Positions 40,827-49,269 of a DNA stretch of 64,000 nt are shown here, in pieces (the first letter of the stretch is position 1; each line of letters opens with the position of its first letter). Location: contig JANQLS010000198.1 of NCBI GenBank assembly GCA_028280485.1, positions 60,510-124,509 on the forward strand. The letters are read 5' to 3'. The translations under genes and the position numbers were made by a program. The notes below the pieces were generated by a model. That model made no database searches, was not told where the DNA came from, and worked only from the letters and a program-made list of their open reading frames with translations. Source of the DNA: Planctomycetota bacterium. Its GTDB lineage: Bacteria; Planctomycetota; UBA8108; JACQVS01.

Positions 40827-42488
40827 ATGGCTACCAAGACTACTAAAGCGACCGGCCCCAAACCTCCTCGAGCAAAAGAAGTCATTCTTATCGCCAATGG
40901 AGACCTTCGATTGTCAGCCAATCAAGTCTGTTGGCCGGCACAGAAAGCGGTCGAAGATAAACTGACCCAGGCTCTTAAGAAAGAGGGCTGGAAAGTTAAG
41001 CGCGCACATGGCTTGGACCGGAAGAAAAAGCATGGCTTTATCGATAGTCAAAAAATGGGGATGGAAGTGTTTCGTAACATCCATCCGGATTCGCCCCTCA
41101 TCGTGGTCGAAGCGGTTTGGCAGTACAGTCACCATGTGCTTCACGGCTTGATCACCCATCGCGGACCTATCCTGACGGTTGCTAATTGGAGCGGTCAGTG
41201 GCCAGGCTTAGTCGGCATGTTAAATCTGAACGGTTCTCTGACCAAAGCTGGAGTGAACTACTCCACCCTATGGAGTGAAAAATTTAACGATAAGTTTTTC
41301 AAGAAGGGGCTCAAAGAGTGGTTAGAAACCGGAGAGATTCGTCACGACACTTCACATGTTCAACCGGCGAGTTGTTTTCGTCTTCCTGAAAAGCCCGCCA
41401 ATATCGGCCGAGAACTCGCTCAGGAACTCTTGCAAGACAAAGCGATCATGGGAGTTTTTGACGAAGGTTGTATGGGAATGTTCAATGCTATCATTCCAGA
41501 CCACCTCTTAAATCCATTAGGGGTTTACAAAGAGAGACTCAGCCAGTCGGCTCTGTACGCTGGGATGCAAAGAGTTTCTGATGAAGATGCCAAAGCCGTT
41601 CGTCGTTGGTTGAATAAGAAAGGTTTAACTTTCTTAACGGGTGAAAATGAAGAAACCGATTTAACCGATGCTCAGATCCTTCTTCAGTGTCGCATGTATG
41701 TTGCGGCCGTCCGGATTGCAAACGAGTTTGGTTGTGCCACCATCGGTATTCAGTATCAGCAAGGATTAAAAGATCTGAGTCCTGCTTCCGATTTAGTCGA
41801 GGGCATTTTAAACAATGTCGACCGACCACCGGTTTATCATGCTGAAACTGGAGAGGAACTCTTTAAAGGTCAGGCCGTACCTCACTTCAACGAAGTGGAT
41901 GAATGTGCAGGAATCGATGCCCTCATCACGAATCGTATTTGGACTCGAATGAAACTCGACCCAGAAACCACTCTCCACGATTTACGATGGGGAGAACACT
42001 ACAAAGGAGTGGGGATCGATGACTACGTTTGGGTTTTCCTTATTTCGGGGGCCGCACCCGCGCAACACTTTATTGGTGGTTACAAGGGGGCGAGCAGTGA
42101 GCGTCAACCTCCGATGTACTTCCCTCTTGGGGGAGGTACATTAAAAGGAATCTCTAAACCCGGAGAAGTGGTGTGGAGTCGAGTTTACATGGAAGACGAC
42201 CGTCTCAAGTGTGATCTGGGAATCGCCAACGTGGTGAAATTACCGCAACGGGAAACGGAACGCCGTTGGAAGTTAACCACTTCCCAGTGGCCGATTATGC
42301 ATGCGGTTTTGCCCGGTATTACCCGAGACCAAATGATGGCGAGACACAAGGCCAATCATATTCAGGTCGCTTACGCTCCAAGCGCTAAAAAGGCTCAAGA
42401 AGCCCTTGCGGCCAAGATAGCGATGTTCCAAGCTTTAGGTGTGGAAGTCTTTGTATGCGGAAAAGAAAACGGACTAATTGCCGATTGA
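40827..42488 (+). CDS. L-fucose/L-arabinose isomerase-like protein
   Basis: The 553-residue protein begins after a Lys-rich leader with VILIANGDLRLSANQVCWPA. It has a three-domain fucose-isomerase-like layout: IVVEAVWQYSHHVLHG, ILTVANWSGQWPGLVGMLN, then IMGVFDEGCMGMFNAIIPDH as a likely metal-site region, and FGCATIGIQYQQGLKDL. LISGAAPAQHFIGGYKGASS follows further on. It is clearly not a close FucI orthologue, and the substrate is unknown. The family interconverts aldoses and ketoses. Divergent from lysA; the M14-like lipoprotein gene begins 14 bp after its stop. Confidence 0.75.
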   Translation: MATKTTKATGPKPPRAKEVILIANGDLRLSANQVCWPAQKAVEDKLTQALKKEGWKVKRAHGLDRKKKHGFIDSQKMGMEVFRNIHPDSPLIVVEAVWQYSHHVLHGLITHRGPILTVANWSGQWPGLVGMLNLNGSLTKAGVNYSTLWSEKFNDKFFKKGLKEWLETGEIRHDTSHVQPASCFRLPEKPANIGRELAQELLQDKAIMGVFDEGCMGMFNAIIPDHLLNPLGVYKERLSQSALYAGMQRVSDEDAKAVRRWLNKKGLTFLTGENEETDLTDAQILLQCRMYVAAVRIANEFGCATIGIQYQQGLKDLSPASDLVEGILNNVDRPPVYHAETGEELFKGQAVPHFNEVDECAGIDALITNRIWTRMKLDPETTLHDLRWGEHYKGVGIDDYVWVFLISGAAPAQHFIGGYKGASSERQPPMYFPLGGGTLKGISKPGEVVWSRVYMEDDRLKCDLGIANVVKLPQRETERRWKLTTSQWPIMHAVLPGITRDQMMARHKANHIQVAYAPSAKKAQEALAAKIAMFQALGVEVFVCGKENGLIAD

Positions 42489-42502
42489 GTCGATCGGCTT
42501 TC

Positions 42503-43309
42503 ATGAATCTCCAATGGCTTTTTGTTTTGCTGGGAGTCAGCTTAAGTCTCGGCTGTATTCAGTCGTCCGATGTGAGAATTCGTGAAGAGTTTTTTGGTTC
42601 CTCTCAGGAACACAGATCTATCAAGGGTTGGATTTTATCGAGAGAGAAACCACCCTATAAACCGGCGGGTTACGCCGAAAAAGAGTTTTCTGAAACACTT
42701 TTAATCTTCGCGGCCATCCATGGCAACGAGCCTTTAGGAGTGCCTCTCGCTGAACGTTTGATCGATGAACTCAAGGCTCATCCCTATCTTTTAGAAAAGC
42801 GAAGAGCCGTCATCATTCCGATCGTCAATCCCGATGGTTTAGCTCGTCGTTCTCGTTACAACGTCAACGGAGTTGATCTCAACCGTAATTTCCCGGCGAA
42901 GAATTGGAAGCCTCGCGGAAAACGACACGGAACGAGCCAAGCCTCAGAGTCTGAAACTCAAGCCTTGATTGCTGCGATGAAGCGTTATCCTCCCACTAGG
43001 ATATTGTCGATTCACGCCCCTCTTCACTGTATCAACTACGATGGACCGGCTGAGAAACTTGCTCGGGAAATGGCTCAGCTGAGCGGCTATCCTGTTCGAG
43101 AAAATATCGGTTATCCCACTCCTGGATCTTTCGGCTCCTGGGCAGGGGCTGATTTGAATATTCCGGTGATTACTTTAGAGTTACGTCGAAACATCAAGCG
43201 CTCCGAGCTGTGGCCCGAAATGGGAGCGGCAGTGCTTTCGTTTATTAATCCACCTGGAGCGAATGCGCTGAGTTCAGGTGAGCAGCTTGATGACTTGCCA
43301 AAGCGCTGA
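42503..43309 (+). CDS. M14-family zinc peptidase/amidase lipoprotein (MpaA-like)
   Basis: ATG 42503 gives the lipoprotein signal MNLQWLFVLLGVSLSLGC, so the longer frame from 42455, which overlaps the previous gene, is rejected. The zinc ligands are H73 and E76 (AAIHGNEPLG) and H171 (LSIHAPLHC). The catalytic Glu is E226 (ITLELRR). NPDGLARRSRYNVNGVDLNRNFP is the family's substrate-binding block. In E. coli, MpaA cleaves the gamma-D-Glu-meso-DAP bond of murein peptides; here the predicted outer location suggests peptidoglycan peptide trimming. At 268 residues it is typical. Confidence 0.85.
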   Translation: MNLQWLFVLLGVSLSLGCIQSSDVRIREEFFGSSQEHRSIKGWILSREKPPYKPAGYAEKEFSETLLIFAAIHGNEPLGVPLAERLIDELKAHPYLLEKRRAVIIPIVNPDGLARRSRYNVNGVDLNRNFPAKNWKPRGKRHGTSQASESETQALIAAMKRYPPTRILSIHAPLHCINYDGPAEKLAREMAQLSGYPVRENIGYPTPGSFGSWAGADLNIPVITLELRRNIKRSELWPEMGAAVLSFINPPGANALSSGEQLDDLPKR

Positions 43310-43316
43310 TGATTCC

Positions 43317-43358
43317 GCAGCCAAATCCGTAGCCAAAGCCTGGCGAATTTGGCTACTA
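43317..43358. repeat. Family E repeat (GTAGCCAAA...TTTGGCTAC), overlapping a stop codon
   Basis: CGCAGCCAAATCCGTAGCCA then AAGCCTGGCGAATTTGGCTA CTAC. The two arms carry GTAGCCAAA and its complement TTTGGCTAC. The closing CTA (43356-43358) is the TAG stop of the minus-strand gene at 43356. A longer pair of the same family lies at 46667-46769. Confidence 0.8.
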
Positions 43359-44324
43359 CCCCTCCAACAAAAACCAATCGAAGTCATAAAGCTTAAACTT
43401 ACACTTTAAGAAATTGTCTTTAGCTGCAGCTTTCTTCAGAAACTCTGGCCCTTCCTGGGTGAGTTTAAAACAAAACTTCTTAGGGAGCTTTGTGTACAGC
43501 GACTTCGGGGGCAATTGTTCATTTCGACCGAAGTCTTTGAGATGCCTTCCCGTTTCAAAAGTGTAGTAGTAGATCTTTGAGATCCCAAGATTCTGGCGTA
43601 AAAACTGAATCGTAGCGGCCATCATCGCTTCATCCCAAAGTTTCCAATAGGGAGCTAAGATGCGTTCGACGTAGTATTTTAAGCGCTTGGGGCTCACTTC
43701 ACCGAACCACAACTGAATAGGGTCTCGTTGGAAGTAATCTTGAGGCTTAATATCACTCAAGTCACTTCGTACCTCCCTTAACCAGTCGCTTTGAATTTCT
43801 TCGATTAAAGCCACATTGTTTTTGAGGTCGATGTCGATACGAGCCCAAGCCAGCGTGAGGCGTCCTTTGTTATGGACCGGATGGCAGCTTGAGTTAAACA
43901 CTCCTTCATCGAAATCATCCTCTTTTGAGATGAGCTTTTTATAAACGGCATCATGACGATTACTAAAATTGAGCTGTAAAACTAGATTCTTACCTTTCCT
44001 GCCCATCTGATCGTAGTTCCGTGACCAATCGTTTGGATCACCCCAACTTCCTAAGCTCAAAGTAAAAGCTTCAGGCTGTGTGGGCCAAGCTGAGATTAAG
44101 TCAGACGGGGTTACTCTTTGATCTTTAATCGAACTCAGTAAATTTTTCAGTAGAGGCTTATTTAAGAGAGGTTTGAGAGGAGACTTTTTAATCTCAGAGA
44201 CACTCATACCCTCACCGATGTGATCATTGAGAAGATCTAAGGCGTAGCGATCTTTGAAGTAGTAGTAGACTTGCCTCTTCGAAGGCAACTTTTCCATTAA
44301 ATAATTAACAGTTGCAGTATTCAT
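43356..44324 (-). CDS. Protein with 'EIQSDW' motif, unknown function
   Basis: ATG 44324 is chosen because GAGAGG lies nine bases upstream; ATG 44333 sits directly on that site. The 322-residue protein has no signal or TM segment. A central stretch reads LTLAWARIDIDLKNNVALIE and EIQSDWLREVRSDL (about 165-200). 'xxIEEIQSDWxxE' is a motif I associate with large polyvalent phage and plasmid proteins. A second aromatic-rich region (AMMAATIQFLRQNLGISKIY) and a basic tail follow. The N-terminal 60 residues are basic and may bind nucleic acid. The function cannot be named. Its stop codon is supplied by a family E repeat. Confidence 0.6.
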   Translation of the reverse strand: MNTATVNYLMEKLPSKRQVYYYFKDRYALDLLNDHIGEGMSVSEIKKSPLKPLLNKPLLKNLLSSIKDQRVTPSDLISAWPTQPEAFTLSLGSWGDPNDWSRNYDQMGRKGKNLVLQLNFSNRHDAVYKKLISKEDDFDEGVFNSSCHPVHNKGRLTLAWARIDIDLKNNVALIEEIQSDWLREVRSDLSDIKPQDYFQRDPIQLWFGEVSPKRLKYYVERILAPYWKLWDEAMMAATIQFLRQNLGISKIYYYTFETGRHLKDFGRNEQLPPKSLYTKLPKKFCFKLTQEGPEFLKKAAAKDNFLKCKFKLYDFDWFLLEG

Positions 44325-45024
44325 GATAGTCATCCTCTCTGTTGAGGAGCTGAATGATTCATCCTTAGTACTCTTAATTTTTGACTCCCCTTAAGCCCAA
44401 AAATTTAAAAGGGGGTAAAGATTGATTTGTGTCCATCCCTCGCTAAAGCTTCGGGCTTGGCGGGCAATCTTGGTCAGAGGAAAAAGATCAAGGATGATCG
44501 GTGAGAAGAATCCTGCTAAGTTTGAGCAGAATCTTTACCAGAGATAGATTGGGATACGGTGCCGGATCGGTGAATTAACCGAAGGCTAAATAGGTGGGTT
44601 GAATCTCTGATAGGGCCTTCTCGAATCGAATGGGCTTCAAGATAATTTTCGAGGAGACAGGAGACTGAATTTTATAAAAAAATTTCCTCACCATGAGCCA
44701 GGCACTCGCATTCCGCTTCAAGGATTTCTCCTTGAGTGGAGTTCTCTCTGTGCGGTTGATAGGCTTTTGGTGAATTTCATTGGTCTTGAGTCAAGGTTTT
44801 AGGCGCATGAATCAGATCCGGTGCGCTTAGGAAGGCCTCAACTTTCCTATGAGTTAAGAGGTTATTGAAGAAGTACGATAAGTTTTACAAGCGGTAATCC
44901 CGAACTAGGATCCTTCGGTTATACCCCATCCTCGGTCTTAGACAACTAAGACGTTTGGAATTTTGAGATCTTGTAAAAAATCTCCAGATTTTTTGAGAGC
45001 ATGAGCGAGCGACCTGGGCTCGGC
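44325..45024. other. 700-bp intergenic region with a degenerate family A half-repeat
   Basis: Non-coding on all frames I inspected. At 44437-44457 it contains CCCTCGCTAAAGCTTCGGGC, a decayed single arm of family A with GCTAAAGC in place of GCTAGCGC. Nothing else is recognisable. Confidence 0.5.
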
Positions 45025-46425
45025 CTACAGTTTGTACGTTTGTTTTACGAGGTTATAGCTGAGATCGATGATCATCTCGCGGGCCTCATCTTCATCGATG
45101 ACGTGCTCGGCGACCATTTCAGCGAGGAATCCAGCGTCGACTCTTCTACAAACATCGTGGCGAGCCGGGATGGATGGGAACGCTCGAGTGTCATCGTTGA
45201 ATCCGGCGGTGTTATAAATTCCGGCGGTTTCAGTCGCTTGACGACGGAAGCGGCGCATGCCTTCTACGCTGTCATGAAACCACCAGGGAGGGCCGAGTCG
45301 CAATGCGGGGTAGTGTCCCGCCAAAGGAGCGAGTTCACGAGAATAAGTGGATTCGTCTAAGGTAAAAAGAACCAAGGTAAACCTAGGATCATTCCCGTAT
45401 TTATTTAATAGGGCTCGCAGATTCTGAGTGTACTCGGTTTGAATCGGAATATCGTGACCGGTGTCCGGCCCGAAAGTATCGAATAGAGTTTGATTATGAT
45501 TTCGGAAGGAGCCGACGTGAAGTTGCATGACCAAGCCATCGTCTACGCTCATGCGTGCCATTTCGACGAACATATGAGCGGTGAATTGTGCTGCTTCTTC
45601 AGCGGTCGCTTCACCCTTCAGCCCTTTTTGTAAGAGGGCTTCGGCCTGTGATTCAGAGAGTTCTAAAGTTAACGGAGTCAACGCAGCGTGATCCGTAGCC
45701 GTGGCTCCCATCTCTTTGAAGAAAGCTCGACGAGATTCTAAGGCTTGAATGTAAGTCTTGTAGTCTTTGATTTCACTGCCAGTGATTTCCCCGAGCTTCA
45801 CAATTTCGGTTGACCACTGAGGGTGGTCGAAATTGATGACGGCGTCAGGTCGGAAGGTGGGGCAAACTCTTCCGTTCCAATCTGAATCGATAATTTTTTT
45901 GTGCCACTTGAGATCGTCGGTGGCTCCATCAGTGGTGCAGAGGACTTCGATTTTAAAATTCTCAAAGAGAGCACGAGGACGGAACTCAGGTTGATTTAAC
46001 TTTTCTTGAATCTGATCGTAGATTCGAGAGGCTGACTTTGAACTGAGACGTTCCTGAATTTCAAAAACTTCTTCAAACTCGTGTCGGATCCAAGCATTCG
46101 TTGGAGTACCTCGGAAGAGATGGAAATGGTCTCCAAACGTTTGCCAGATTTTTCGATGATCGGTTTCAACGGGGCCACCATCTTTTCGCTTGATCCCGAG
46201 GTCTTCCAGTTGGACCCCTTGTGAGTACAGCATTCTGAATACGTAGTGATCGGGAATGATGATCAGTTCAGTCGGATCAGGAAAGGCGGGATTGTCGGCC
46301 AAAAGTTGAGGGTCGACGTGTCCGTGAGGACAGACGAGCGGAAGCTTGGCCACTTCTTCGTAGAGGGCTCGAGCAAGTTTCCTGATACCGGGGTCGGGGC
46401 TGAAGTAGCGATCGGGATGCAACAT
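45025..46425 (-). CDS. uxaC: Uronate isomerase (glucuronate isomerase)
   Basis: UxaC interconverts D-glucuronate/D-galacturonate with fructuronate/tagaturonate. ATG 46425 (MLHPDRYFSPDPGIRKLARA) is the canonical start; the longer frame begins with TTG. Amidohydrolase-fold metal ligands are seen in PLVCPHGHVDPQLLADN (HxH). Other UxaC blocks are DHYVFRMLYSQG, LCTTDGATDDLKWH, MQLHVGSFRNHN, RFTLVLFTLDESTYSRELAPLAG and the LRLGPPWWFHDSVEGM signature. At 466 residues it is normal. No other hexuronate gene is adjacent, but the HpaI-type aldolase at 27.3 kb could act downstream. Confidence 0.96.
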   Translation of the reverse strand: MLHPDRYFSPDPGIRKLARALYEEVAKLPLVCPHGHVDPQLLADNPAFPDPTELIIIPDHYVFRMLYSQGVQLEDLGIKRKDGGPVETDHRKIWQTFGDHFHLFRGTPTNAWIRHEFEEVFEIQERLSSKSASRIYDQIQEKLNQPEFRPRALFENFKIEVLCTTDGATDDLKWHKKIIDSDWNGRVCPTFRPDAVINFDHPQWSTEIVKLGEITGSEIKDYKTYIQALESRRAFFKEMGATATDHAALTPLTLELSESQAEALLQKGLKGEATAEEAAQFTAHMFVEMARMSVDDGLVMQLHVGSFRNHNQTLFDTFGPDTGHDIPIQTEYTQNLRALLNKYGNDPRFTLVLFTLDESTYSRELAPLAGHYPALRLGPPWWFHDSVEGMRRFRRQATETAGIYNTAGFNDDTRAFPSIPARHDVCRRVDAGFLAEMVAEHVIDEDEAREMIIDLSYNLVKQTYKL

Positions 46426-46798
46426 GAGATTAAATCTTAGGTTAAGGCCCTTCAAGCACTTAGAGTTTGAAAGGCCCGTTTGAATAGTTAGTTTAGGTCG
46501 TTAGGGGAGGACTTGCTGTTAATTACGGTTCAAGGGCCCTATGCTATCAAAAAAGTGGGAGCTTCACAGCCTTAAGATCAAAAGTCTGTCGATGAATTCA
46601 ATGGAGTTGAAAGCGTAATTTAAGGGGCTGTAAACTAAACTCTGAAAATTTTGATCGAAAACAAGACTGTAGCCAAAGCCGCCCGGCTTTGGGCCAGGAA
46701 CGCTTTTGAAACTTGAGATTGAAAACTTTGAAGCGTACCGCGTCCAAATTCTGGCGAATTTGGCTACGGAAAAAACGGGTTTATAAAAAGGGTCTCCT
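46426..46798. other. Intergenic region with family E pair
   Basis: 373 bp between divergent uxaC and the bPH2 gene. It contains the family E inverted pair (46667-46769), which ends 29 bp before the bPH2 start, and nothing else that I can name. Confidence 0.55.
46667..46769. repeat. Family E inverted-repeat pair
   Basis: The left end CTGTAGCCAAAGCCGCCCGG then CTTTGGGCCAGG (46667-46698) is mirrored by CGCGTCCAAATTCTGGCGAA then TTTGGCTACGG (46740-46769). Each end folds on itself (CCAAA...TTTGG). The core CCAAA-x-CGCCxG-x-TTTGG is shared with 43317-43358. Confidence 0.85.
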
Positions 46799-47383
46799 AT
46801 GGCTAGAGAACAAAAAATCCTCGCGAGTGCGAAGTTTGATCCCAAATTAAAGGTCTACATCTTTCTCAACACCTGTTGGATCTTAGCGATCACTTGCGTT
46901 GGGATTCCAATATTGATTCCATGGGCGATCTTCGGCATGGCCTACGTGAATAAATACTACAAAAGTTTAAAGTGCTATCTCACTGAGCGGGAACTGGTGG
47001 TTAAAAAGGGCGTTTGGTTTCGACAAGAAAAAACCATCCCGCTGGAAAAGATCACCGACTTAGCGATGCACGAGGGGCCCATTCAACGTTACTTCGGGGT
47101 GTGCGCATTGAAAGTTGAAACTGCAGGAAGCAGTGCTCCTCAAGGTGCGGCAGATGCGGGTTTGGTAGGTATCATGGAACCTAAAGAATTCCGTGATCAA
47201 GTTCTCGATCAACGAGACCTTTATGGTGGAGGTGGAAAGTCAGTTACAACTGAAGTGGCTTCAACTCCAGTCGTCGAAGTGGATTCAGAAGCACTGAATG
47301 CAAATGCAGAAGTCTTAGCTGAAATCCGAGATACCTTAAAGCGTATCGAAAACAAGATGTCGAGTCGGTGGGGTATGAAGTGA
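46799..47383 (+). CDS. bPH2-type (YdbS-like) PH-domain membrane protein
   Basis: The 194-residue protein has two adjoining hydrophobic segments at about 20-48 (FLNTCWILAITCVGIPILIP). A bacterial PH-like domain (about 58-130) follows: KCYLTERELVVKKGVWFRQE, then KTIPLEKITDLAMHEG and LKVETAGSS. It ends in a Val/Thr-rich linker and a C-terminal helix that looks coiled-coil (AEVLAEIRDTLKRIENKM). The bPH2/YdbS family is membrane-attached with unclear function. The C-terminal helix may mediate oligomerisation. Confidence 0.85.
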   Translation: MAREQKILASAKFDPKLKVYIFLNTCWILAITCVGIPILIPWAIFGMAYVNKYYKSLKCYLTERELVVKKGVWFRQEKTIPLEKITDLAMHEGPIQRYFGVCALKVETAGSSAPQGAADAGLVGIMEPKEFRDQVLDQRDLYGGGGKSVTTEVASTPVVEVDSEALNANAEVLAEIRDTLKRIENKMSSRWGMK

Positions 47384-47450
47384 GGATGAGCATTGTTGTT
47401 CACAATAAACGATGCAGTGAACTCTTCGATTCGACAATACTAAGTTGATT

Positions 47451-47556
47451 CTGTAGCGCCACCCCTTGTGGGTGGCCATTCCTTTAGCAACTCACAAAGT
47501 TTTCAAAATCATATCACTCTTTAGGGAAAGGCCTGGGGCAAGCCCAGGCGCTACAG
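47451..47556. repeat. Family C inverted-repeat pair, second copy
   Basis: CTGTAGCGCCACCCCTTGTG GGTGGCC (47451-47477) is mirrored by GGCCTGGGGCAAGCCCAGGC GCTACAG (47530-47556). Each arm is a hairpin (GGCCAxCC/GGxTGGCC type). It shares the CTGTAGxGxC end and the CTTGxGG centre with 35783-35865. Confidence 0.85.
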
Positions 47557-47738
47557 GGTGATGGACCTATATTTCCTAAACAAATAGTTCAATTGAAATT
47601 AGGCCTTAGATGTTCAATTCGGCTGAAATTTAGAAAGAAGGCTTAATAAATGAGCCTTAAATAAGGGAATGGATTAGTTTCGAAACATTTCTTTTCAGCC
47701 CGCTCGATGACCCTAAAATAGACTTATTCTTATTTGCT

Positions 47739-47779
47739 GCGCTCACATGTTCGCCCCCCCTGACTGTGAGCGCTTTTTT
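47739..47779 (+). terminator. Terminator-like hairpin with T run
   Basis: Perfect 9-bp arms GCGCTCACA (47739-47747) and TGTGAGCGC (47765-47773) are followed by six T. It is 356 bp past the bPH2 gene on the plus strand, so it may end that transcript or a small RNA. As at 21850, the hairpin is directly followed by a 'GGTCG..CGACC' palindrome. Confidence 0.6.
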
Positions 47780-47784
47780 ATGCA

Positions 47785-47820
47785 GTAATGATGGTCGCCG
47801 ATAGCGACGACCATTATTAC
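47785..47820. repeat. Family G palindrome (GTAATGATGGTCG...CGACCATTATTAC)
   Basis: 13-bp arms with one mismatch around CCGATAGCGA. It shares GATGGTCGC and CGCTATCGGCGAC (complement) with the 73-bp array at 21903-22170. The TTA at 47817-47819 is the TAA stop of the PQQ-propeller gene. Confidence 0.8.
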
Positions 47821-49070
47821 TTCTTCCCGACACAGTACAACGTTTCTTTACGTGACTTTCCGTAACCGTCGGCATGGCGAAGATAAATTCTACCGCCACA
47901 GATGGTGGGGGTCGCGAAGGAGTCACTACCTAATTGGTTTTTAGCGATTTCTTTGTAGCCATTAGGGGTGGCTTTGTAGACCCAGGTGATGCCCTTTTCA
48001 TTCGTAGCGTAAATGTTGCCGTTGACGAGAACGGGAGATGCGCTGACGGGACCGCCAAGTCTTTCTTTCCACATGGGTTTTCCATCTTTGGCTCTAAAGC
48101 AAGTAGCGATACCGTTGTCATTGAAAGCATAGATATAGCCTTTGTAAGCCAGCATGGATTGCTCGTAGCTTTTGTCTCTGTTTCTCCACACGACTTCTTT
48201 TGATCCGTCTGCGCGGATGGCAACGGTTTCTTTTTTGGGGTAACCGCCGCTAGCGAAGACTAAATCGTCTTCCCAAACCATCGTGCCGCAAGTCGCGTTC
48301 GTTGTGGCTTCAGCAACCTTCCAAATGAGCTCTCCATTTTTAGGATTGTAGCTGGCGACTTGATTGCGGCCACTCAGCAAGAGTTGCTCTTTACCGGCGA
48401 CCTTACAAACGATGGGAGAAGAGTAACTCACGTGTTGACTCACTCGTGGAGTACGCCAAGCTTCTTTACCGTTTGATTTTTTGAAGGCAGCCAAGAAGCC
48501 CTTTTCGTAATCGGAAACGACGATGACGTTGTCTCCATAGAGAAGAGGAGAAGGGGCGTAACCGAATTCAAAAAGTTTGGGATCGAAGCCTCCGCAGGTG
48601 ATGCTCCATTCCACCTCGCCTTTGAGAGTTAGTTTCGTCAGTTTGATCGATTCTGAATTACAAAACGTCACGTAGAGTGCTTTTCCGTCGGATGCCAGAG
48701 TCGGAGACGCGTGGGTGTTTTTCTTGTGGGTTTTTAAAGGGAAGCCACCTTTGTGAAGGACTTTGTGCCAAGCTTTCGTTCCCGTGGCTCGGTTGACTGC
48801 GAAGACGGATTGAGTCTTTGAATTCTCATCGGCAGTCGTTAGAGCGACGATATCGTTGACGACGATGGGAGAAGAGTGACCACGCCCGGGAATATCGATC
48901 TTCCAAAGGACGTTCTTTTTTTCGCTCCAAGAGGTGACGATGCTGGAATCATCGATGGCAATGTTGTTTCCGTTGGGGCCCCGCCAAGTGCGCCAATCGG
49001 TTTTGGCATCGGCGGAGAGCTGAGTGGAGCAAGCTAAGAACAACACTAAAAAAGTAATTTGAGATCTCAT
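47817..49070 (-). CDS. Secreted PQQ-like (YVTN/BamB-type) beta-propeller repeat protein
   Basis: A Sec signal peptide (SQITFLVLFLACSTQLSADA) is followed by the planctomycete-type opening DWRTWRGPNGNNIA. About seven propeller blades carry the PQQ-repeat pattern: NVLWKIDIPGRGHSSPIVVN, FAVNRATGTKAWHKVL, LAAFKKSNGKEAWRTPR, ASYNPKNGELIWKVAE, TCFRAKDGKPMWKERLGGPV. There are no catalytic dehydrogenase residues, so it is a binding or scaffold propeller in the periplasm or outside. At 417 residues it is typical. The stop lies within the family G palindrome. Confidence 0.88.
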   Translation of the reverse strand: MRSQITFLVLFLACSTQLSADAKTDWRTWRGPNGNNIAIDDSSIVTSWSEKKNVLWKIDIPGRGHSSPIVVNDIVALTTADENSKTQSVFAVNRATGTKAWHKVLHKGGFPLKTHKKNTHASPTLASDGKALYVTFCNSESIKLTKLTLKGEVEWSITCGGFDPKLFEFGYAPSPLLYGDNVIVVSDYEKGFLAAFKKSNGKEAWRTPRVSQHVSYSSPIVCKVAGKEQLLLSGRNQVASYNPKNGELIWKVAEATTNATCGTMVWEDDLVFASGGYPKKETVAIRADGSKEVVWRNRDKSYEQSMLAYKGYIYAFNDNGIATCFRAKDGKPMWKERLGGPVSASPVLVNGNIYATNEKGITWVYKATPNGYKEIAKNQLGSDSFATPTICGGRIYLRHADGYGKSRKETLYCVGKK

Positions 49071-49269
49071 GGATTCGTCCGTTTTTAATCTTTGTTGATC
49101 GGGGGTGGTCCATCCGAAAAGGAGTGAATTTTTTTATATCTCGTCCAGGATGGAAGTCATCTTTAGGACATGAAGGATTCTTTACGTCTTCAACGGAAAT
49201 TGAAGACATATCATCATACCGATTTTAAATCTTGGTGGGTAGAGCGATCTGAATGACGCGATTAAAAAC

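Larger units (their letters stand above)
47384..47816. other. 433-bp intergenic region with repeats and terminator
   Basis: It holds a family C pair (47451-47556), a terminator-like hairpin (47739-47779) and a palindrome related to the 73-bp array (47785-47820). I see no gene. Confidence 0.6.

Noticed and set aside
44437..44457. Full family A inverted-repeat pair
   Set aside because: Only one degenerate arm (GCTAAAGC for GCTAGCGC) is present; no partner found nearby.
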